Of a stretch of 64,000 nt of DNA, positions 8,845 to 17,225 are shown piece after piece. Positions within the stretch are counted from its first letter, which is position 1, and every line of letters begins with the position of its first letter. Under the pieces are notes generated by a model that worked only from the letters and a program-made list of their open reading frames with translations, was not told the DNA's origin and did no database searches. Made by a program: the position numbers and the translations under genes. The stretch spans positions 62,001 through 126,000 of the forward strand of contig JAEESS010000001.1 of NCBI GenBank assembly GCA_016286445.1, written 5' to 3'. This DNA comes from Bacillota bacterium (GTDB taxonomy: Bacteria; Bacillota; Clostridia; Christensenellales; CAG-138).

Positions 8845-9741
8845 TCATTTCCGATCAAAAAATAATATATAATCTATAATGACGGATAATTGCAGATGCT
8901 TCAGTTCGCCTGAAATCATCTCCGTATTCATCGTATCATGTTCGCCCAAAAAAGTCGATATGTTTTTCACATATTTTTGCAGCAGATCCTTCACGACGGC
9001 AAGATCGGCGGTATTGATCTGTTCCATTTCCTTGAGACTTTCTGTGCATAAGTTCTGTTTTGCCTGCAGTTCTTTCCGTAAATCGGCGTCATTGAGTTCG
9101 CCTTTATCGAACGAAAGACAGACGGCGCAAAGCTCGGAAGGAATCCCGTTCAGCGTTTTAACAGCCTTTGTTACGACGTCAACCGCCTTTTTATCGCCAT
9201 TCAGCGTGATCTTTAAAGCGTTGCTCTCCGTAATGTACGGCGTCGCTTCAAATCCGTCCGACCGCACCTGTGACTGGACTTTGATCAAGCTGGATTCGTC
9301 GGTATATGCTGCGGCAAACACTCTGAAAACAGATCCGTCGTGAAACAACGTCCCGCCGGCTCCCATCCGTCGGATCTCATCGGCGTGCTCACCGGCGGCG
9401 TCCTCCTTCGTAAACGTACCCATCTGCAGAATATAAAACGGGACTTCTTCGATCACGATCACTTCATGCGACTGCTCGGACGGCTTCGGTTCCGGAGATG
9501 CGGACGATTGCCGTTCTTCCTGCTGTTTCAATGCGGAGACGATGCTTGTATCGTCGGTCGTTTCATGCACGCATGACAGCAGCGGCGTAATCACATGCTC
9601 CGACAGATAACTGCCGAGCGGCGACAGCGCTATGATCCCCGCAATCAGAACGATCGATGCGATTACAAATACGACGGCGCCGATCCGTCCGGAACCGGTT
9701 CCGGATGCGGATCTTGAAACGGAATGATGCTTATGTTCCAT
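8845..9741 (-). CDS. Membrane-anchored SPOR-domain protein
   Basis: A single transmembrane segment (about residues 22-45, IGAVVFVIASIVLIAGIIAL) follows a short cytoplasmic tail. Then comes a Ser/Glu/Pro-rich linker and a SPOR-like domain starting near EVPFYILQMGTFTKEDAAGEHADEI. SPOR domains bind denuded peptidoglycan at division or spore septa. The C-terminal 100 residues look helical and are not recognised. The start at 9741 was chosen for its GGGAGG site; that site is in the stem of a hairpin (9748-9789). It lies between a two-component kinase and rnhA on the same strand. Function beyond envelope association is unknown. Confidence 0.8.
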   Translation of the reverse strand: MEHKHHSVSRSASGTGSGRIGAVVFVIASIVLIAGIIALSPLGSYLSEHVITPLLSCVHETTDDTSIVSALKQQEERQSSASPEPKPSEQSHEVIVIEEVPFYILQMGTFTKEDAAGEHADEIRRMGAGGTLFHDGSVFRVFAAAYTDESSLIKVQSQVRSDGFEATPYITESNALKITLNGDKKAVDVVTKAVKTLNGIPSELCAVCLSFDKGELNDADLRKELQAKQNLCTESLKEMEQINTADLAVVKDLLQKYVKNISTFLGEHDTMNTEMISGELKHLQLSVIIDYILFFDRK

Positions 9742-9747
9742 AAAAAT

Positions 9748-9789
9748 GAACCTCCCTGTGTTGTTATCAAAACGTACGCAGAGAGGTTC
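9748..9789 (-). promoter_or_regulatory. Hairpin covering the ribosome site of the SPOR gene
   Basis: Arms 9779-9789 and 9748-9758 form an 11-bp stem on the minus-strand RNA (one G-U pair) with a 20-base loop. The downstream arm contains GGGAGG, the Shine-Dalgarno of the gene starting at 9741. There is no T-run, so it is not a terminator. Confidence 0.55.
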
Positions 9790-9805
9790 GTATATATGCG
9801 CGTTT

Positions 9806-11635
9806 TTATGATTTCTGTTCCTGCTCTCGCATGTCCGGCGAAACAATCACATCCGGAACGGAAGACAGCGGAATCGCGTTGCTGACATATTTTTTCAGCG
9901 TAAAGCGGAAACAGGTCCACTTCCCTTCCTCGCTGTCCGCTTCGATCTGTTCTTCCAGCTGATCCATGATCTTCTTGGCAATGGAAAGCCCCAGACCGGT
10001 ACCGCCGTCCTTGCGGGAGGCGTCGACTTTATAGAACCGCTCAAACACGCGTGACAGGTTTTCTTTGGAAATACCGATGCCGTCGTCCCACACGCTGATC
10101 ACAACCTCATGGATCTCATCTACTGCCAGAAGCCGGATCGTGCTTTTTGCGTAGCGAAGCGCGTTGTCGATCAAGATCACAAGCACCTGTTCGATCCTGT
10201 CGCGGTCGCTCAGAACGGCGGGAAGCGATTCTTCCGTTTCGATCTCGATGCGGATACTGCGTTTGTTCGCTTCCGTCTGGAAGCTTTGCGACACTTCCTC
10301 AAGCAGTTCGTTGACGTCGAACATGGTCATTTCCATCGTCTCCGTACCGGACTGTAGTCTGGAAAGCTGCAGCATATCCGTAATCAGACGGGAAAGACGC
10401 TCGACTTCGCGCAGCATGATCGCATAATACTGCTTTTGTTTCTCGGGATCCTTTATCATACCGTCCGAAAGCGGCTCCAAAAGCCCGCGCAGGGACGTCA
10501 GAGGCGTACGCAGTTCATGACTGATATTCGCAACATATTCGTTCCGCATGCGCTCAAGCTTTTCAATATCGGTCGCATCCTTGAACAATCCGACCGCGCC
10601 GATACAGCCTTCCGAATCGGACAGGACCGGAACGACGGAGATCCAAAGCACGCGTTCGCCCGGAAGATTGTAATGAAACATGCGCGGCTCTTCGGAATCT
10701 ACGACGCTTTCAAACGCTTCCCAGATCGAACGATCCGGGACAAGATCCATTGTAGAGTGCACATCGACCGCACCGAACATTTTCATCAGCGCGGGGTTGT
10801 AATGCGTCAGCTCCCCTTGCTTGTTGATGGCGGCAACGCCGTCGCTGAAGCTGGACAGAATATAGCCGAGCTGCCTTTTCTCATTTTCAAGCTGTCGGAT
10901 CGTGGAAGAAAGCGCACTGCTCATGTTATTGAGCGTTCTTGCAAACAATCCGAGCTCTCCCGGATAGTCATCCTTTGCACGAACGTCATAATTTCCTTTT
11001 GAAAGCTGCTTTGCGACTTTTGTCATTTCATTGATCGGATGCAGCATCTGATTGACCGCAAAATAGGAAGTCAGAATGAGAAGCGGCAAAAGCAGAAGCG
11101 AAACCAGCCAAAGAGAGCGGGACAGTTTCGCGAAAGCGACATTGATGTGATTGATCTCGCGGATCAGAACGAAGCTGCCGATATAGACCGTCTCGTTGAT
11201 GTACAACGGTCTGCCGACGCAGATCGCATGGACCTTTTTCAGCACCTTGTAGTCATCGGATCGGATCGACTCGCCGGATGAAAGACGGTCGTGCAGCGTC
11301 ATCAGCTGATCCCCATCCGGCATCTCCTTCATGTTGGAATACACATCCGTGCCGTCTGCGGCATTCTGTACAAACAGAATATAGGAGACCTCTTTGGAGG
11401 TCGATATAACGTCAAGATAACCCTTCAAAGAGGTCCTCGGGACTTCCTGCCCGTCGGAAAAGGAAAACAAACCCTGCAGGCTGTCGGCGGTCTCGTTGAG
11501 CGATTTGCGCTCAAGCTCTACATAGGTCTTTTTGCCGAAGTATGTGTATGCGAGAACAAGAACGACGTTTCCGATGATGAGCAGGACAATGCAGATCAGA
11601 AACGCCCTGCGAAAGACTTCACCTCTGCGCTTCAT
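9806..11635 (-). CDS. PhoR/WalK-type sensor histidine kinase
   Basis: Membrane sensor kinase of a two-component system, 609 residues. Order: transmembrane segment 1 (about 10-30), an extracytoplasmic sensor region (about 35-175), transmembrane segment 2 (about 180-200), HAMP (about 200-255) and a PAS domain (about 265-370). Then HisKA with the phosphorylated His in NISHELRTPLTSLRG and HATPase_c with NALRYAKS, DDGIGIS and GGTGLGLSIAKK. The cognate regulator ends only 6 bases upstream, so the pair is one operon. A PAS between HAMP and HisKA is typical of PhoR, ResE and WalK. The signal cannot be told from sequence. PBP and SPOR genes on either side hint at envelope control, which is inference. 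Confidence 0.92.
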   Translation of the reverse strand: MKRRGEVFRRAFLICIVLLIIGNVVLVLAYTYFGKKTYVELERKSLNETADSLQGLFSFSDGQEVPRTSLKGYLDVISTSKEVSYILFVQNAADGTDVYSNMKEMPDGDQLMTLHDRLSSGESIRSDDYKVLKKVHAICVGRPLYINETVYIGSFVLIREINHINVAFAKLSRSLWLVSLLLLPLLILTSYFAVNQMLHPINEMTKVAKQLSKGNYDVRAKDDYPGELGLFARTLNNMSSALSSTIRQLENEKRQLGYILSSFSDGVAAINKQGELTHYNPALMKMFGAVDVHSTMDLVPDRSIWEAFESVVDSEEPRMFHYNLPGERVLWISVVPVLSDSEGCIGAVGLFKDATDIEKLERMRNEYVANISHELRTPLTSLRGLLEPLSDGMIKDPEKQKQYYAIMLREVERLSRLITDMLQLSRLQSGTETMEMTMFDVNELLEEVSQSFQTEANKRSIRIEIETEESLPAVLSDRDRIEQVLVILIDNALRYAKSTIRLLAVDEIHEVVISVWDDGIGISKENLSRVFERFYKVDASRKDGGTGLGLSIAKKIMDQLEEQIEADSEEGKWTCFRFTLKKYVSNAIPLSSVPDVIVSPDMREQEQKS

Positions 11636-11641
11636 AAACGG

Positions 11642-12331
11642 TTATGCGTTTTCAAGCTCGAACTTGTAGCCGACGCCGTAGATCGTTTTGATGCTCCAGC
11701 CGAGTCCTTCGGAGTCCAGCTTTGCGCGAAGACGCTTGATATGCGTATCGACCGTACGCGTTTCGCCGGCAAAGTCGTATCCCCATACACGCGAAAGCAG
11801 CGTGTCGCGCGTGAACACCTGTCCGGGATTCGACGCAAGCATATACAAAATCTCGATCTCCTTGGGCGTGCAAATGATGTGCTCGCCGCGCAGCGTGACG
11901 GAATAGCTGTTCAGATCGATCGTGAGTCCGTTATAGCTGATGATGTTCGGGTCGGCAGACTGTTCCTTGGATTCCACGCGGCGCAGAATTGCCTTTACAC
12001 GCGCAACGACTTCGCGCGGGCTGAAGGGTTTGACGATATAATCGTCGGCGCCGAGTTCCAGACCGAGGATCCGATCGATCTCCTCCCCCTTTGCCGTCAG
12101 CATAACGATCGGAAGAGTCGAAGATTTGCGGATCTCGCGGCAGACTTCGATACCGGACTTTTTCGGCATCATAATATCCAGGATCATCAGAGAAACGGAG
12201 CTGTCCGCCTTCTTGAGACCCTCTTCCCCGTCATATGCGTCAAGGACCGTATAGCCCTCTGCTTCAAAATAGAGACGAAGCGATTCGTGAACGACCGGTT
12301 CGTCGTCGCAGATCAGAATCGTGACTGCCAT
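11642..12331 (-). CDS. OmpR/PhoB-family response regulator
   Basis: DNA-binding partner of the kinase that follows. The receiver domain has the acidic pair in ICDDE, the phospho-acceptor Asp in LILDIMMPKKSG, Thr in VMLTAKGEE and Lys in YIVKPFSPRE. A winged-helix output domain ends ..RVWGYDFAGETRTVDTHIKRLRAKL and GVGYKF. The ATG at 12331 has GGAGG 9 bases upstream; further upstream sequence in this frame is promoter. 229 residues is standard. A TTGCCT/TATAAT promoter lies upstream. It resembles WalR, PhoP and PhoB about equally. Confidence 0.93.
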   Translation of the reverse strand: MAVTILICDDEPVVHESLRLYFEAEGYTVLDAYDGEEGLKKADSSVSLMILDIMMPKKSGIEVCREIRKSSTLPIVMLTAKGEEIDRILGLELGADDYIVKPFSPREVVARVKAILRRVESKEQSADPNIISYNGLTIDLNSYSVTLRGEHIICTPKEIEILYMLASNPGQVFTRDTLLSRVWGYDFAGETRTVDTHIKRLRAKLDSEGLGWSIKTIYGVGYKFELENA

Positions 12332-12359
12332 TTGAAATACCTCCTGTTTCATTGTTATC

Positions 12360-12387
12360 ATTATAGCAATCCAAATGAAGAAGGCAA
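12360..12387 (-). promoter_or_regulatory. Promoter of the response regulator-kinase operon
   Basis: Minus-strand TTGCCT (12382-12387) and TATAAT (12360-12365) are 16 bases apart. The -35 lies within the hairpin 12381-12410. Confidence 0.65.
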
Positions 12388-12410
12388 GCTTTTTTGAAAA
12401 AGTTTGCCTT
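12381..12410 (-). terminator. Terminator-like hairpin after the PBP gene
   Basis: A 14-bp stem (12381-12394 / 12397-12410, one G-T pair) with a 2-base loop lies 22 bases after the PBP stop on the minus strand. The bases after it are CT-rich rather than a pure T-run. It also overlaps the -35 of the next promoter, so it may instead be an operator. Confidence 0.45.
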
Positions 12411-12431
12411 GGTTTCACCTCATGTCCATAA

Positions 12432-15116
12432 TTACGGCTCTGCGACCAAACGATTGTACTCCGCCAGCAGCGCATCGTATGCGACATGATAATCGTCCGA
12501 ATTGGACGCTTGACGCATCTGTTCGATCAGATCGTTCAGACGGATTGCCGTTTCATCCGAAACAGCGTCGTCTTCGGACAAAAGCGCTTCCACGGATTGA
12601 ATCAGACTCTCCCCCTTTTCCTTCAGCGATTCAAAGGAGGAATCGACTGTGCATACAGGGAACTCCGCAATAAACTGAGGAACGCTGCGATCGGTGCGGA
12701 CCCAGGTATCGCCGAACAGCTTATCCAGGATCTGATCGTCGAGATCATAGAATTGATTTCCGGGACGCAGAAGCACATAGGTTTTCTGCTCGATGTTGTC
12801 CGGATCGCAGTATTTTCCGGCAACGAGACCGGACTCCTTGCAGATCGAAAGCGTTGCGTGCATGTCGCACGGCTCGGTCGGGACGCTTGCGTAGCTGAAC
12901 CAATCCGTGACGGCTTTGTATTTGTTGAACGCCTTTTGAGAATTGCGATAGTGGGCGCATGCGTCCGTTTCAAGCTTGCCCGAAATCGGACATACCGTTC
13001 GCTGCAAGAGCCCGAGCGTCGCTTCGTTCTCGCCGATGATCGGATTGCTCTCCTCTCCTTCCATCAGCTTCGTCATAAAGAGATTCCACAGTACGGCGGC
13101 AAACTTTCCGCCGCTTGCGTTTGTTTCGAGCTTATTCACGGGATAGTCGTGCCCGATCCATACAACGGCAGTATACTTGCATGTCATGCCGGCAAAGAAT
13201 ACGCTGGCGTAGTCGGAGTTTGTGCCGGTCTTGCCCGCAACCTCATATCCTTCGATCCTTGCGCTCTTTCCGGTACCGGTTTCGACGGCATTTTTCAAAA
13301 GATCGACCAAAAGATACGGCGTGGAAGCATCGCGGTACACTCTCGTCTCCCCGCCGCGGATCATATCTGCGCTGAGGATGACGTTTCCGGCATTATCGGT
13401 CACCTTGGTGAACGAAAGCGGTTCATTGTAGTATCCGCCGTTTGCGATCGCGGCGTATGCGGCGCACATCTGGAGCGGCGTAATACCGCTTGTACCGAGC
13501 GCAAGTCCCGGACCGTCCTTGTTCAGCTGAGTCTCTGGAATGCCGAGCCGCTGCATGTATTCGACGGACTGATCGACGCCGACGTATCTGGAGAACAGCA
13601 GGCGAGCGGCGACAACGTTCAAAGACTGCGCAAGACCGTACCGCAGCGTTACGGGGCCGTAATGGCTCTTGCCGAGACCGCCTTCCGGATACCCCTTTTC
13701 TCCGCCCCATCCGGGGATCGCGCCTTCCGTATTGGCGATGACCGTTGCGGGAGACGCGCCGTTATCGAGCGCGGGTCCGTAAATGCTGAGGGGCTTGATC
13801 GAGGAACCGACTTCAACATAGCTCTGCGTTGCGCGGTTCAGTCCCCTTCGGATCGAAGGTTCATGCCTGCCGCCGATGATTGCGCGGATCTCTCCCGTAT
13901 ACTGATCCATCACGACGGCTGCCGCCTGCGGCTCGATGGTTTCGATTGTGATGCTGTCGGAGATTGTTTCGGTGATGGTCTCCTGCGTAGAATCCGCAAG
14001 CTTCGGATATCCGTCCCAGCCGGCAAGCTCGTTCTGTACCGTTTCCTGAACATGCGGATCCAGCGTCGTATAGATGCGGTATCCGCCGGTTCTGAGCTTA
14101 TTCTCGTAGATCTGGCGGTTTTGGGAATTGTTGATCACATGGTCCTGCTCCATCCAGTGCGTAATAACGTCCTCGATGCAGTATTCCACAAAATACGCGT
14201 GTTCGTACATACGCGAGTTTTCGGAGAACTGATTGATATGCACGTCCTCGTTCAGCGCGGAAAGATACTGCTCGCGTGTGATCTTGTCGTTTTCGTACAT
14301 ACGGGACAGAACCGTGTTGGTTCTGGCGACGGTATATTTTTCGTAAGCGTCTTCGTCTCTTCCGTAGTATTCCCAATAGTAGTTCAGACGTGGATTATAC
14401 CGGTACGGATTCTGCGTCAGTCCCGCAATCATGGCGCATTCGCGAATGCTCAGCTCGTTCAGATCCTTGCTGAAATAATCCTTCGCCGCGGTTTTGACGC
14501 CGTAGTTCGATCCGCCGAGGTAAATATCGTTCAGATACGCTTCAAGGATCGCGTCTTTTTCCATGATTTTTTCGCACTGCAGCGCAAGGAAGGCCTCCTG
14601 TACCTTTCGCTTATAGGTGCGCTCCGCGCCGAGGACCTTGTTCTTGATCAACTGCTGCGTGATCGTGCTGCCGCCGGAGGAATTGCTGTTTCCGAGAATT
14701 TCAAGCGCTGCAGAGAACAGACGTTTGAAATCGACGCCGCTGTGCTTGTAAAAACGAACGTCCTCAACGGAGATAAATGCGTTCCGCAGCATTTCCGGAA
14801 TCTCCTCGAGATCCACCCAGTCGCGGTATTCGATCGCGGTGATCGACATCAGCTCGTTACCGTTGACATCATAGAGATACGAGGTACGGTCGCTCTTAGT
14901 CAGCTGCGCAAGATCAAAGACAGGCGTCGTTTCGATGTATGCTTTCAGTACGCCGTAAACAAGTCCTGCGCCTGCCATGCCGACGATCAGAACCGCAACA
15001 AGCAGCAGCTTTAAGGATAAAAACAGGACATCCAAAGCAAACGGCGTCTTGCCGCTGCTCTTTGTGAAGAACGAATCTCTTCCCATATGAACACGTTTTA
15101 CAGGTTTCTTATCCAT
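12432..15116 (-). CDS. Bifunctional class A penicillin-binding protein (PBP1A-like)
   Basis: Polymerises and cross-links peptidoglycan outside the membrane. A short basic cytoplasmic tail and one membrane anchor (about residues 25-55) precede the GT51 transglycosylase, with EDVRFYKHSGVD, GGSTITQQLIKN and the RKVQEAFLALQCEK to YLNDIYLGG stretch. The transpeptidase has the SxxK motif SSIK in VGSSIKPLS, SLN as SxN and KTGT. The C-terminal 170 residues are acidic, helical and not recognised. The ATG at 15116 is chosen because it begins a typical short tail, but it has no ribosome site and sits 6 bases after a -10-like TATACT. A GTG at 15170 has AAGGTG 8 bases upstream and would add 18 residues. 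Confidence 0.94.
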   Translation of the reverse strand: MDKKPVKRVHMGRDSFFTKSSGKTPFALDVLFLSLKLLLVAVLIVGMAGAGLVYGVLKAYIETTPVFDLAQLTKSDRTSYLYDVNGNELMSITAIEYRDWVDLEEIPEMLRNAFISVEDVRFYKHSGVDFKRLFSAALEILGNSNSSGGSTITQQLIKNKVLGAERTYKRKVQEAFLALQCEKIMEKDAILEAYLNDIYLGGSNYGVKTAAKDYFSKDLNELSIRECAMIAGLTQNPYRYNPRLNYYWEYYGRDEDAYEKYTVARTNTVLSRMYENDKITREQYLSALNEDVHINQFSENSRMYEHAYFVEYCIEDVITHWMEQDHVINNSQNRQIYENKLRTGGYRIYTTLDPHVQETVQNELAGWDGYPKLADSTQETITETISDSITIETIEPQAAAVVMDQYTGEIRAIIGGRHEPSIRRGLNRATQSYVEVGSSIKPLSIYGPALDNGASPATVIANTEGAIPGWGGEKGYPEGGLGKSHYGPVTLRYGLAQSLNVVAARLLFSRYVGVDQSVEYMQRLGIPETQLNKDGPGLALGTSGITPLQMCAAYAAIANGGYYNEPLSFTKVTDNAGNVILSADMIRGGETRVYRDASTPYLLVDLLKNAVETGTGKSARIEGYEVAGKTGTNSDYASVFFAGMTCKYTAVVWIGHDYPVNKLETNASGGKFAAVLWNLFMTKLMEGEESNPIIGENEATLGLLQRTVCPISGKLETDACAHYRNSQKAFNKYKAVTDWFSYASVPTEPCDMHATLSICKESGLVAGKYCDPDNIEQKTYVLLRPGNQFYDLDDQILDKLFGDTWVRTDRSVPQFIAEFPVCTVDSSFESLKEKGESLIQSVEALLSEDDAVSDETAIRLNDLIEQMRQASNSDDYHVAYDALLAEYNRLVAEP

Positions 15117-15122
15117 GCGATC

Positions 15123-15131
15123 AGTATACCA
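15123..15131 (-). promoter_or_regulatory. Extended -10 element immediately before the PBP start
   Basis: Minus-strand TGG-TATACT matches an extended -10. Initiation about 7 bases downstream would fall at the A of the ATG at 15116, giving a leaderless message. There is no good -35. Confidence 0.4.
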
Positions 15132-15200
15132 TACTTTTGCCGATTTGAAGATGTTTTTTGTTTTATTCACAAAAATAACACCTTCCGATGAAAAAAACAC

Positions 15201-15229
15201 TTGCCTTTTTCGTCGCTTTGCCGTATAAT
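15201..15229 (+). promoter_or_regulatory. Promoter of tRNA-Ala
   Basis: TTGCCT (15201-15206) and TATAAT (15224-15229) with a 17-base spacer, 11 bases before the mature tRNA. Confidence 0.85.
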
Positions 15230-15240
15230 AAGCTTCGCTC

Positions 15241-15317
15241 GGGGCTTTAGCGAAGTTGGCTATCGCGCTACACTGGCAGTGTAGAGATCAGGGGTTCGAA
15301 TCCCCTAAGCTCCACCA
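15241..15317 (+). tRNA. tRNA-Ala (anticodon GGC)
   Basis: A full cloverleaf can be drawn. The acceptor is GGGGCTT with AAGCTCC (one G-T pair). The anticodon stem CTACA/TGTAG holds loop CTGGCAG, giving anticodon GGC, which reads GCC and GCT. The T arm is AGGGG-TTCGAAT-CCCCT, the discriminator base is A, and CCA is encoded (15315-15317). It is monocistronic, with its own promoter and terminator. Confidence 0.97.
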
Positions 15318-15318
15318 C

Positions 15319-15343
15319 AGCAGCCAAAACCGGCTGCTTTTTT
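15319..15343 (+). terminator. Terminator of tRNA-Ala
   Basis: Stem AGCAGCC / GGCTGCT (15319-15325 / 15332-15338) followed by a run of T to 15343. Confidence 0.9.
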
Positions 15344-15357
15344 GATGCAAAGGAATC

Positions 15358-15861
15358 TCAGAGCGGCTGCACAGCGGTATTGCAATAACGCAGGAATCGA
15401 AAAGCAACGTCGTTTTCAACCTGCTTTTCCCCGACGTCCCGCAGCACCCAATTCGGCATTCGATTCAGATCCGGGAAAAACCGGTCCGCGTGATCGTCGA
15501 TATAAGTCAGCGTTACGAGCGCTTCGGAGCAATAAGGAAGCAGCAGGCGGTAGATCTGTTCTCCTCCGCATACAAACACCGTTTCGGGATCGCGGCAGGA
15601 AAGGATGTCTTTCAGCTCCGTGGGATCGTGCGCGATAACGGCGCCTTCCGCACGGAAAGCCGGATCCCGTGTCAGGATGATATTCTCCCGGTTTGGAAGC
15701 GGTTTGCCGTTTGGAAACGTTTCCAGCGTTTTTCTGCCGATGATGACCGTGTTGCCGGTCGTCAGCGCGCGGAAACGACGCATATCGGAACGGATACGCA
15801 CCAAAAGACGGTTTTCGCTTCCGATCCCCCACCGGGGATTCACATTGACTACAGCTCGCAT
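15358..15861 (-). CDS. folA: Dihydrofolate reductase
   Basis: Reduces dihydrofolate to tetrahydrofolate with NADPH, regenerating the folate oxidised by thymidylate synthase encoded just upstream. Motifs: WGIGSENRLLV near the N-terminus, a helix with SDMRRFRALTTGNTVIIGRKTLETFP, then NRENIILTRD and VFVCGGEQIYRLLLP with the GG cofactor loop. 167 residues is standard. The ATG at 15861 follows the thyA stop by 4 bases, so the two genes are co-transcribed, the usual thyA-folA pairing. Confidence 0.96.
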   Translation of the reverse strand: MRAVVNVNPRWGIGSENRLLVRIRSDMRRFRALTTGNTVIIGRKTLETFPNGKPLPNRENIILTRDPAFRAEGAVIAHDPTELKDILSCRDPETVFVCGGEQIYRLLLPYCSEALVTLTYIDDHADRFFPDLNRMPNWVLRDVGEKQVENDVAFRFLRYCNTAVQPL

Positions 15862-15865
15862 GCTT

Positions 15866-16696
15866 TTATACCGCCACGGGGATCTTGTCCTCAAACGGAT
15901 GATACCGGTAATCCTCAACCTTGAAGCTCTTTGTCGTAAACCCGTAAAAATCTTTGACGTCCGGATCAATGGAGAATGAGGGCGCGTCGTACGGTTCGAG
16001 CGCGATCATTTTCCGCACCATCTCTACATGACGGTCATAGATGTGACAGTCTGCAATGACGTGTACAAGCTCGCCGGGTTCCAGACCGGATACCTGCGCA
16101 AACATGTGGACCAGCGCGGCGTACTGTACGACGTTCCAGTTGTTTGCGGTCAGCATATCCTGAGAACGCTGATTCAGGATCGCGTTCAGCTTGTTTCCGG
16201 ATACATTGAACGTCATGCTGTATGCGCAAGGATACAGATGCATTTCGTGCAGGTCTTCAAAATTGTACAGATTCGTGAGGATCCTGCGGCTTGCGGGATC
16301 ATGCTTGAGAAGATACAGAACGCGGTCGACCTGATCGAAGGTTCCCTCCGGATACGAATGCTTTTGTGCAAGCTGATACCCGTAAGCCTTGCCGATCGAG
16401 CCGGTTTCATCCGCCCAGCTGTCCCAGATATGGCTTCCAAGATCATGTACGTTGTTAGACTTCTTCTGCCAGATCCAAAGAAGCTCGTCAATACAGGACT
16501 TCCAGTAGGTGCGCCGCAGGGTCATGATCGGGAATTCTTTGGAAAGGTCGTAACGGTTGACGATCCCGAACAGCTTGATCGTGTGCGCGGGCGTTCCGTC
16601 TTCCCATCTCGGACGGACATCGCGGTCGGTGTCCCAGACGCCTTCGTTCAGGATCCGCTTGCAGTTTTCTATGTAGACAGTGTCTGCGTAACTCAT
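15866..16696 (-). CDS. thyA: Thymidylate synthase ThyA
   Basis: Methylates dUMP to dTMP using methylene-tetrahydrofolate. The nucleophile is Cys in HLYPCAYSM, followed by the phosphate-binding QRSQDML and the nucleotide-binding NNWNVVQYAALVHM, then HIYDRHVE. The MTLRRTYWKS arginine loop and the IWQKKSNNVHDL insert are like the ThyA of phage phi-3T and Bacillus rather than E. coli. The ATG at 16696 has GGAGG 7 bases upstream; an adjacent in-frame TTG is less likely. 276 residues. A promoter with TATAAT lies just upstream. Confidence 0.96.
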   Translation of the reverse strand: MSYADTVYIENCKRILNEGVWDTDRDVRPRWEDGTPAHTIKLFGIVNRYDLSKEFPIMTLRRTYWKSCIDELLWIWQKKSNNVHDLGSHIWDSWADETGSIGKAYGYQLAQKHSYPEGTFDQVDRVLYLLKHDPASRRILTNLYNFEDLHEMHLYPCAYSMTFNVSGNKLNAILNQRSQDMLTANNWNVVQYAALVHMFAQVSGLEPGELVHVIADCHIYDRHVEMVRKMIALEPYDAPSFSIDPDVKDFYGFTTKSFKVEDYRYHPFEDKIPVAV

Positions 16697-16723
16697 CAAA
16701 AAACCTCCGGGCTATGATACGGT

Positions 16724-16751
16724 ATTATATCACAATCGGAGATTTACGCAA
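16724..16751 (-). promoter_or_regulatory. Promoter of thyA-folA
   Basis: Minus-strand TTGCGT (16746-16751) and TATAAT (16724-16729) with a 16-base spacer. Confidence 0.7.
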
Positions 16752-16757
16752 GAATTA

Positions 16758-17222
16758 TCAGGTTTTTGTTATAAAAACATGTGTGCATTTTGAGCACGTC
16801 ACACGGATCTTTCCCTTATGCCGCGGCGCGCGGATCATTTGCCTGCACTGCGGACAGCGAAAGTACTTGAATGTTTTGCGATCCTTCCAGCGCTGCTTCA
16901 GCGAAGCAAATCTGCGTTCGCATTTCTGTACACGGTACAGATACCGCGTGTTTTCTTTCTGACGCTTTGCAACGTTCCTCGAAAACACACGGAAGATCCA
17001 CAGCCCCATCAATAAAAGTCCGATCCCGTATGTCACATAATACAGAATGCGAAACACAAGCGCTCCCGTCGGCGCCGCATGCCTAAGACAAATGACGGAA
17101 ATAAAAGTAAACAGGATCGCAACAATAAGACAGCCGAAGCTGAGCTTGTTCAAACACTTTGCAAGCGCGTCGACACCGTTGCGTCCCTGCATGAACCGAT
17201 ACAAACGTTCACGAAACCGCAT
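16758..17222 (-). CDS. Two-TM protein with C-terminal zinc ribbon
   Basis: Unnamed protein of 154 residues. Two hydrophobic segments (about 28-48 and 58-80) precede a basic linker and a zinc-ribbon-like knuckle pair, CPQC and CSKC, near the C-terminus. This C-terminus may bind nucleic acid or another protein on the cytoplasmic side. It begins right after the J-domain gene on the same strand (the stop and start region reads TGAGTGATG with GAGGAG upstream), so the two probably work together. No catalytic motif is visible. Confidence 0.75.
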   Translation of the reverse strand: MRFRERLYRFMQGRNGVDALAKCLNKLSFGCLIVAILFTFISVICLRHAAPTGALVFRILYYVTYGIGLLLMGLWIFRVFSRNVAKRQKENTRYLYRVQKCERRFASLKQRWKDRKTFKYFRCPQCRQMIRAPRHKGKIRVTCSKCTHVFITKT

Positions 17223-17225
17223 CAC

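Noticed and set aside
12486..15014. 842-codon open frame antisense to the PBP gene
   Set aside because: No ribosome site or recognisable domain; its length follows from codon bias of the PBP gene on the other strand.
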